Source: DASYAE01 sp036501535
GTDB lineage: Bacteria > Actinomycetota > Actinomycetes > Streptomycetales > Catenulisporaceae
DNA: 64,000 nt
Direction of reading: 5' to 3'
NCBI GenBank assembly: GCA_036501535.1
Contig: DASYAE010000157.1
Coordinates: 62,001 to 126,000 of the forward strand
The notes beneath the pieces are model-generated. The model saw only the letters and a program-made list of their open reading frames with translations. It had not been told where the DNA came from and did not search any database. A program made the position numbers and the translations under genes. Shown piece after piece: positions 58,644 through 64,000 of the stretch; position 1 is the first letter of the stretch; each line of letters starts with the position of its first letter.

Positions 58644-59240
58644 TCAGGCCGGCCACGACTCCATGCCGTCCATGCCGTACACGGCGACGTGTCCGCGGTG
58701 TGCCTGACGCGCGATCTCGCGCAGGAACAGCCGCTTGCGGTCGGCGTATCCGTCGGGGTCGTTGCGGAACTCGCGGGCGAGGCCGCGCTTGAGCGCCGCG
58801 TAGCGGTCGCGCTGGCCCGCATCGTTCGTGAGGTATTGGACGAGCAACAGCTGGTCGTATTCGAGCACGCCGCCGGAGCGGCACACGTAGAGCCGCGTCT
58901 CGAACCGGATCGGCGGCACGCGCAGGACGCCGGCCCCGGCCCGGAACACCCGGTGGTCGGCCTCGCGCACCCAGAGGGTGAATCCGAGCTGCTCAAGGGC
59001 ACCCCGGTACTCCTCCTCGGCCTCGGGTTCGGCCACCGAGACCTGGATGTCGAGCTGCGGCCGCCCGGGCAGGCCGGGTACCGCGGTGGACCCGATGTGG
59101 TCCACTCGGACGGCGCACTCGCCGAGCGCGTTGTGCAAGAGACGCGCGCAGCGGGCGAACCGATCGGGCCAGGCCTTGTCATACGACGCGAACTCGACCG
59201 GAGCCGGATCGCCAACCGCTACAGCGATGTCAACCGCCAC
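58644..59240 (-). CDS. GrpB-family nucleotidyltransferase-fold protein
   Basis: A 198-residue GrpB/UPF0157 protein with the signature VDHIGSTAVPGLPGRPQLDIQVSV and a downstream YALKRGLAREFRNDPDGYADRKRLFLREI. The fold is nucleotidyltransferase-like; in other proteins the domain is fused to dephospho-CoA kinase. GTG 59240 follows GGGAGG. It stands alone, convergent with the enoyl-CoA hydratase. The substrate is unknown. Confidence 0.88.
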   Translation of the reverse strand: MAVDIAVAVGDPAPVEFASYDKAWPDRFARCARLLHNALGECAVRVDHIGSTAVPGLPGRPQLDIQVSVAEPEAEEEYRGALEQLGFTLWVREADHRVFRAGAGVLRVPPIRFETRLYVCRSGGVLEYDQLLLVQYLTNDAGQRDRYAALKRGLAREFRNDPDGYADRKRLFLREIARQAHRGHVAVYGMDGMESWPA

Positions 59241-59388
59241 TATCGAACACCTCCCGCCTGAGGTGTTGTCAGGAAACCGCGTCGGCGGCGCTACGTCAAG
59301 ATGCATTTGCGCGGCGGCCGCCGGGCCGCTCGGCGCGATTGCGATTCCGAGCTGCGCGGCGATGCGGAGGAGGGTCCGGAAAGAATCG

Positions 59389-59856
59389 TCAGCCCATCGG
59401 GTCGGCGCCGGATTCCGCGGCCGGACCCGGCGCACCGCCCTCGGATCCGGAGGTCTCCGCGGCGCCGGCCGACGTGGCCGAGGCACTGGATTCGCCGTCC
59501 TCGGCGTATGCCGCGACCGTCGCGGGCGAGGTGTATTCGTACTCCGGGGCCGGCGAGCCGGCCTCCTCCCCGCCGTCCGGCTCGCGCCCCTCGAGCTCGG
59601 CGATCCGCCGCTCGCGCAGGTCGATCTCGTGGGCGAGCCGGTCGAGCACGTCGTCGACCTCGTCCATCCGGTAGCCGCGCACGCCGACCGAGAAGCGGAC
59701 CCGGTCCACGTGGTCGCGGTCGAGCAGCCCGTTCTCCGGCAGCGCGAGGTCGGGTCTATCCGGGGCCGGCTCCGACATGTGTCCTCCCCCGCCGACCGCG
59801 ATCCAGCCGACGGCGGCGAGCAGCGCCACGATCACTACGAGCTGGAACCAGAACAC
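59389..59856 (-). CDS. DivIVA-domain membrane protein
   Basis: A 155-residue protein. An N-terminal transmembrane helix (VFWFQLVVIVALLAAVGWIAVGG) is followed by a DivIVA-like N-domain (VRFSVGVRGYRMDEVDDVLDRLAHEIDLRERRIAELEG) and a Gly/Ser/Ala/Glu-rich tail. GTG 59856 is preferred because the frame further upstream is Arg-rich and not protein-like. DivIVA domains sense membrane curvature or recruit polar-growth factors. It is divergent from folP2, with a similar gene beside folP2 in mycobacteria (Rv1209 region). Confidence 0.75.
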   Translation of the reverse strand: MFWFQLVVIVALLAAVGWIAVGGGGHMSEPAPDRPDLALPENGLLDRDHVDRVRFSVGVRGYRMDEVDDVLDRLAHEIDLRERRIAELEGREPDGGEEAGSPAPEYEYTSPATVAAYAEDGESSASATSAGAAETSGSEGGAPGPAAESGADPMG

Positions 59857-59972
59857 CGTCTCACTCGCCTCTGCACTCGCCTGTCCGACCCCTCGGCGCC
59901 GCCGTGCCGCTGCGCGCACGCCTGGGTTAGCCTGCCGCAGAAGCATAGGGCCTAGGTCATGACGAGGGGCAG

Positions 59973-60845
59973 ATGTCTCAGGCAGCGTTCAGATTGGGGC
60001 CGCACTTATTCGCCGAGGGCGAGATGGCGGTCATGGCGATCGTGAATCGCACGCCGGACTCGTTTTACGACAAAGGCGCTACTTATACGCGTGATGCGGC
60101 GATGGATCGCGTGGCGCAGGCAGTTGACGAAGGCGCGCGGATCATCGACATCGGCGGCGTGAAAGCCGGCCCCGGACAGTTGGTGGACGCCGTGGAAGAG
60201 ATAAGGCGCACAGCACCGTTCGTCGAGGCGGTGCGCGAAGGCTTCCCAGACGTGGTGATCTCCGTCGACACGTGGCGCGCAGAAGTGGGCGACGTGGTGT
60301 GCCGGGCCGGTGCGCATCTCCTTAATGACGCCTGGGGCGGCTATGACCCGGGTCTGGCCGAGGTGGCCGCGCAGCATGGCGTGGGCCTGGTGTGTATGCA
60401 CACCGGCGGCGCTGAGCCGCGCACGCGCCCGCATCGAGTGCAATACGCCGATGTGATGGCTGATGTGGTGCGCCAAACAAAGGAGCTGGCGGATCGCGCG
60501 GAGGCGCTCGGTGTGCCGCGTGAGTCGATCCTGGTCGATCCGGGGCACGACTTCGGCAAGAACACCCGGCACTCGCTGGAGGTGACCCGGCGGCTCGGCG
60601 AGCTCGCCGCGCTGGACCGGCCGATGCTGGTCTCGCTCTCGAACAAGGACTTCGTCGGCGAGAGCCTGGACGTGCCGCTGGGCGGGCGGCTGACCGGCAC
60701 CCTCGCGGCGACCGCGGTGTGCGCCTGGCTCGGCGCGCGCATCTTCCGCGCGCACGAGGTGAGCGAGACGAAGCAGGTCGTGGACATGGTCGCCGCGATC
60801 GCGGGATCGCGGCAGCCGGCAGTGGCCCGGCGCGGACTGGCGTGA
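59973..60845 (+). CDS. folP2: Dihydropteroate-synthase-like protein FolP2
   Basis: A 290-residue DHPS-fold TIM barrel: VMAIVNRTPDSFYDKG, DIGGVKAGPG, SVDTWRAEV, LLNDAWGGYD, MHTGG, DPGHDFGKNTRHSLEV and FRAHEV. In bona fide DHPS the second loop reads DIGGESTRPG and the later one DPGIGFGK. The replacements VKAG and HDFGKN match FolP2-type paralogues, reported not to act as DHPS in mycobacteria. GAGGGG precedes the ATG. Synteny (DivIVA-like, folP2, LOG nearby) agrees with Rv1205-Rv1209. The true substrate is unknown. Confidence 0.85.
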   Translation: MSQAAFRLGPHLFAEGEMAVMAIVNRTPDSFYDKGATYTRDAAMDRVAQAVDEGARIIDIGGVKAGPGQLVDAVEEIRRTAPFVEAVREGFPDVVISVDTWRAEVGDVVCRAGAHLLNDAWGGYDPGLAEVAAQHGVGLVCMHTGGAEPRTRPHRVQYADVMADVVRQTKELADRAEALGVPRESILVDPGHDFGKNTRHSLEVTRRLGELAALDRPMLVSLSNKDFVGESLDVPLGGRLTGTLAATAVCAWLGARIFRAHEVSETKQVVDMVAAIAGSRQPAVARRGLA

Positions 60846-60894
60846 GCGCCTGGGCCTGAGATGCCGCGCCGGACCGCGTGCCAGACTGGTCGCC

Positions 60895-62232
60895 ATGATC
60901 GAGGCCGATGCGGCGACCGCGGATGATCTGCTCAAGGCCGACCGCGAACTGGTGTGGCACCCGTATGGTCCCCTCCCGGGTGATCAGGAGCCGCTGTTGG
61001 TCCATTCGGCCTCGGGCGTGCGGCTGGACGCGGAACTGCCGGATGGAACGCGCACCGAGCTGATCGACGCGATGTCGTCGTGGTGGGCTGCGATCCACGG
61101 CTACCGGCACCCGGCGCTCGACGCGGCCGCGCGGGGGCAGCTGGACCGGATGGCGCACGTGATGTTCGGCGGGCTGACCAACCGGCCGGCGGTCGAGCTG
61201 GCGCGGCGGCTGGTGGCGATCACGCCGGAGCCGCTGCGGCACGTCTTCCTGGCCGACTCGGGGTCGGTCTCGGTCGAGGTCGCGGTGAAGATGTGCCTGC
61301 AGTACTGGCGCTCGCTGGGCCGGCCGGGCCGGCGGCGGCTGCTGACCTGGCGCGGCGGCTACCACGGCGACACCTTTCATCCGATGTCGGTCTGCGACCC
61401 GGAAGGCGGTATGCACAGCCTGTGGCGCGGCGTGCTGCCCGAACAGGTCTTCGCTGACGCTCCGCCAGACGGGTTCGATGCGCCGGCCTCGGCCGAATAC
61501 CTCACTCATATAGCGGACCTGATCGAGCGTCACCGGGACGAGCTCGCGGCGGTCATCGTCGAACCGGTGGTGCAGGGCGCCGGCGGGATGCGGTTCCACT
61601 CCCCCGCTTACCTGCTAGCGCTGCGGGAGTTGTGCGACGAGCACGGCGTACTGCTGGTCTTCGACGAGATCGCCACCGGATTCGGGCGCAGCGGAGCGTT
61701 GTTCGCGGCAGAGCACGCTGGTGTCTCGCCTGATGTGATGTGCGTGGGTAAGGCACTCACCGGTGGCTATATGTCTATGGCCGCAGCCCTGTGTACGACT
61801 CAGGTTGCTGAGGGCATCAGCCGGGGCGAGGTGCCGGTGCTGGCGCACGGCCCGACGTTCATGGGCAATCCGCTCAGCGCGGCCGTCGCCGGCGCTTCGA
61901 TCGACACGCTGCTCGACCCGGCTGCGCGCGGCGGCGTCACCTGGCAGCAGGACGTGGCCCGGATCGAGGCGGCGCTGCGGGCCGGGCTCGCGCCGGCCCG
62001 CGACCTGGCCGGAGTCGCCGACGTGCGCGTGCTCGGCGCGATCGGGGTGATCCAACTCAAGCGGCCGGTGGACGTCTCGATCGCGACGCGCGCGGCGGTC
62101 GAGCGCGGCGTGTGGATCCGTCCGTTCCGCGACCTTATCTATACGATGCCGCCGTATATCACCGGGGACGGCGATCTCGGCGTGCTTTGCGACGCCCTGG
62201 TCGCGGCGGCCGAGGCCTCGTCGGCCTCGTGA
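60895..62232 (+). CDS. bioA: Adenosylmethionine-8-amino-7-oxononanoate aminotransferase BioA
   Basis: A 445-residue PLP class III aminotransferase. Diagnostic segments are VWHPYGPLP, DAMSSWWAAIHGYRHPALDAA, MAHVMFGGLTNRPAVELA, FLADSGSVSVEVAVKM, TWRGGYHGDT, FDEIATGFGRSG, the PLP lysine in CVGKALTGGYM and HGPTFMGNPL. It uses S-adenosylmethionine as amino donor to make 7,8-diaminopelargonate in biotin synthesis. No bioB, bioD or bioF is in the window. It starts 49 bp after folP2 on the same strand. Confidence 0.92.
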   Translation: MIEADAATADDLLKADRELVWHPYGPLPGDQEPLLVHSASGVRLDAELPDGTRTELIDAMSSWWAAIHGYRHPALDAAARGQLDRMAHVMFGGLTNRPAVELARRLVAITPEPLRHVFLADSGSVSVEVAVKMCLQYWRSLGRPGRRRLLTWRGGYHGDTFHPMSVCDPEGGMHSLWRGVLPEQVFADAPPDGFDAPASAEYLTHIADLIERHRDELAAVIVEPVVQGAGGMRFHSPAYLLALRELCDEHGVLLVFDEIATGFGRSGALFAAEHAGVSPDVMCVGKALTGGYMSMAAALCTTQVAEGISRGEVPVLAHGPTFMGNPLSAAVAGASIDTLLDPAARGGVTWQQDVARIEAALRAGLAPARDLAGVADVRVLGAIGVIQLKRPVDVSIATRAAVERGVWIRPFRDLIYTMPPYITGDGDLGVLCDALVAAAEASSAS

Positions 62233-62262
62233 GGCCGCCGGGACGACCCGCCGGACCCGCCG

Positions 62263-63123
62263 TCAGTCTCGCTGCTCCGCGGCGACCTTCTGCTCGAACG
62301 CCGCGTCCTCCTCGGCCTCGCGCTGCCCGTTCGCGCTGCGTATCAGCTCGACCGCCTCGGCCGGCGAGTCGGTCAGCGCGACCAGGTTCAGGTCGGCCGG
62401 CGAGGCCTTGCCCTCGGCGATCATGGTCTTCTGCAGCCAGTCCACCAGGCCGGACCAGTACGCCGTGCCGAGCAGCACGATCGGGAACGAGGTGACCTTG
62501 CGGGTCTGCACCAGGGTCAGCGCCTCGAACAGCTCGTCCATGGTGCCGAAGCCGCCGGGCAGCACCACGAAGCCCTGCGCGTACTTCACGAACATGGTCT
62601 TGCGGGCGAAGAAATAGCGGAAGTTGACCCCGAGGTCGACGTACTCGTTCAGGCCCTGCTCGAACGGCAGTTCGATGCCGAGCCCGACGGAGGTGCCGCC
62701 GCCCTCGACCGCGCCGCGGTTGGCCGCCTCCATGGCGCCGGGGCCGCCGCCGGTGATCACCGCGTAGCCGGCCTGGGCCAGCAGCCGGGCCACCTCGACG
62801 CCCTGCCGGTATTCCTCCTGCTCCGGCCGGGTGCGGGCGGAGCCGAACACGGCGACCGCCGGGCCGAGCTCGGCCAGCGCGCCGAAGCCCTCGACGAACT
62901 CCGCGGTGATCCGGTGGACCCGCCACGGGTCCGAGTGCAGCCACTCGGTCGGGCCGCGGCTGTCGAGCAGCCGCTGGTCGGTGGTGGACTCCGGGACCTG
63001 GCCGCGGCGCAGGACCACCGGCCCGCGGAAGCGCTCGCCGTTGACCCGCCGTGCTGCCGCCGGTCGTGGCGGCTTTTGTGCCTGTGCCTCAATCTCCTGC
63101 TGAGGCTTCATATCTTCATTCAT
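62263..63123 (-). CDS. LOG-family protein (TIGR00730 phosphoribohydrolase)
   Basis: A 286-residue protein with the LOG signatures GGGPGAMEAANRGAVEGGGTSVGLGIELPFEQ and PGGFGTMDELFEALTLVQ. Plant and bacterial relatives release cytokinin bases or related purines from nucleoside 5'-monophosphates; the older label is lysine decarboxylase-like. A polar N-terminal ~75-residue extension precedes the Rossmann core. ATG 63123 is chosen; ATG 63111 is an alternative and neither has a strong ribosome-binding site. Syntenic with Rv1205 near folP2. Confidence 0.87.
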   Translation of the reverse strand: MNEDMKPQQEIEAQAQKPPRPAAARRVNGERFRGPVVLRRGQVPESTTDQRLLDSRGPTEWLHSDPWRVHRITAEFVEGFGALAELGPAVAVFGSARTRPEQEEYRQGVEVARLLAQAGYAVITGGGPGAMEAANRGAVEGGGTSVGLGIELPFEQGLNEYVDLGVNFRYFFARKTMFVKYAQGFVVLPGGFGTMDELFEALTLVQTRKVTSFPIVLLGTAYWSGLVDWLQKTMIAEGKASPADLNLVALTDSPAEAVELIRSANGQREAEEDAAFEQKVAAEQRD

Positions 63124-63293
63124 CACCACAACGGTACTCCGGACGCGGCGAACGGTCGGCCAATCACCGGTCGACACGAGGTGAAACGGATGCTTATACG
63201 AAAGTTGGGACTGCTGGGACGAACCGAAACAACCAGACCTACAAAACCCGTCCGCCAATCGCGGGGGCTTTGGGGATATCGCGCCCCGGCTAA

Positions 63294-64000
63294 TTACAGC
63301 GCGGGTACGTTAGCCGGGCGTGCCGCAATCGGCTCGGGCGGGTCCGCTGTGGCGGGGCCCGGCGTGGCGGGACCTGGGGCGGCCGGACCGGCCACGTGGT
63401 CCGACAGCCAGGAGAAGGCCTGCGGCTCGACGGCCTGCCAGACCCCGCGGTTGTGCCCGCCGTGCTGCGAGATCAGCAGATCGACGCCGACCGGCGAGAC
63501 CGCCGACCGGCTCATCGCGTCCGCCTCCGCGGCGGTCGAGCCGTCCTGCCGGGTGCCGGTCAGCAGCAGCGCGACCGGCTCGGGCTGGGGGTGGCGGATC
63601 AGCCAGATCGGCGAGTTGGACCGGTAGGCCTCGGTGCCCGGCCTGAGCAGGTTGCCGTCCGGGTGGTCGTCGCCGCTCAGCGAGACGCCCGCGGCGTATT
63701 GGCCCGGATACTGCAGCGCGAGCTTCGCGGCGCACAGGCCGCCCTCCGAGAAGCCCATCAGGCCCCAGTCGGCGCGCCCGGACCCGGCCCGGAACGAGGT
63801 CTCGACCAGTTCCGGCACGTCGCCGGCGAGCCAGGTGGCGACCCGGGGGCCGCCGGGGATGTCCGAGCAGTCCGGGTTGTTCGGCGGGTCGACGTTGATC
63901 GCGGCGGAGACCAGGATGAACGGGTGCGCGGCGCGGTCGGCCACGGCCGCGGAGAGGAACTGCGGCGCGGCCATGGCGAGCAGCCAGGCGGACGGCGAGC
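63294..64000 (-). CDS. Esterase-family alpha/beta-hydrolase, 5' part outside the window
   Basis: The minus-strand frame is open to the window edge (...SPSAWLLAMAAPQFLSAAVADRAAHPFILVSAAINVDPPNNPDCSDIPGG) and ends after RPANVPAL. The nucleophile elbow is WGLMGFSEGGLCAAKLALQYPGQYAAGVSLSGDDHPD, typical of the EstD/mycolyltransferase-like esterase group. The histidine is in SQHGGHNRGVW. In this group the missing N-terminus usually carries membrane helices. The C-terminus is an Ala/Pro-rich AAPGPATPGPATADPPEP repeat. Confidence 0.78.
   Translation of the reverse strand, partial: SPSAWLLAMAAPQFLSAAVADRAAHPFILVSAAINVDPPNNPDCSDIPGGPRVATWLAGDVPELVETSFRAGSGRADWGLMGFSEGGLCAAKLALQYPGQYAAGVSLSGDDHPDGNLLRPGTEAYRSNSPIWLIRHPQPEPVALLLTGTRQDGSTAAEADAMSRSAVSPVGVDLLISQHGGHNRGVWQAVEPQAFSWLSDHVAGPAAPGPATPGPATADPPEPIAARPANVPAL

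Overview
The window is chromosomal DNA from a high-GC actinomycete. GC at third codon positions is very high, GTG starts are common, and the gene set is diagnostic: WhiB7/WblC, mycoredoxin, MoeZ, AdnA/AdnB-type helicase-nucleases, DUF3107, DUF3117, DUF5679 and an RseA-type anti-sigma factor. From memory, two blocks follow Mycobacterium tuberculosis gene order. One is the Rv3195-Rv3211 neighbourhood (ABC1 kinase, whiB7, uvrD2, mrx1, nudC, adnA/B, moeZ, FasR-like TetR, DUF3107, DEAD-box helicase). The other is Rv1205-Rv1232 (MgtE-N/CBS, mrp, tatB, rseA, sigE, DUF3117, DivIVA-like, folP2, LOG). A Streptomyces/Catenulispora-type organism is likely; I cannot name the genus. I saw no rRNA, tRNA, CRISPR array, insertion sequence or prophage.

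Layout. 1-5.9 kb: a short threonyl-tRNA synthetase paralogue, a YgjP-like metallopeptidase, a cluster of DnaA boxes, a small zinc-ribbon protein, an orphan ThiF/TOMM-cyclodehydratase-like protein and an ABC1 kinase. 5.9-13.2 kb: a small protein, WhiB7 behind a long attenuated leader, two tandem membrane-anchored paralogues, UvrD2, mycoredoxin and an MsiK-type ATPase. 13.2-25 kb (mostly minus strand): NudC, an M20 dipeptidase, AlaA and the coupled adnA-adnB pair. 25-33 kb: a flippase/kinase-like fusion, two MarR regulators, MoeZ, a FasR-like TetR, DUF3107 and a ferritin-fold protein. 33-42 kb: a DEAD-box helicase, hydrolase, NAD-kinase-like plus SPFH pair, MarC/PHP pair and a zinc-ribbon protein. 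42-49 kb: MaoC, acyl-CoA dehydrogenase and CoA-ester lyase genes interleaved with unrelated genes. 49-57.5 kb: lipoprotein, MgtE-N/CBS, DUF1003, Mrp, TatB, RseA, SigE and DUF3117. 57.5-64 kb: enoyl-CoA hydratase, GrpB, a DivIVA-domain protein, FolP2-like, BioA, LOG and a truncated esterase.

How the parts work together. DNA repair is the strongest theme (UvrD2, AdnA, AdnB), with thiol and antibiotic stress (WhiB7, mycoredoxin) and envelope stress (SigE-RseA, TatB). Acyl-CoA catabolism appears as scattered single genes. Four of these (maoC, acyl-CoA dehydrogenase, citE-like lyase, enoyl-CoA hydratase) carry the same 16-bp palindrome-like element, GTTAC(C/T)nnnn(A/G)GTnnC, just upstream of their starts. 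This suggests one TetR-type regulator controls them although they are not an operon.

Other points worth a look: the DnaA-box cluster outside an obvious dnaA context; a probable ATC start codon on the DEAD-box helicase; a 141-codon leader frame ending about 25 nt before a terminator hairpin upstream of whiB7; in-frame short tandem repeats in three helicases and the helicase-nuclease AdnA; and hairpin-bearing repeats at the place where htrA is normally found between rseA and tatB.
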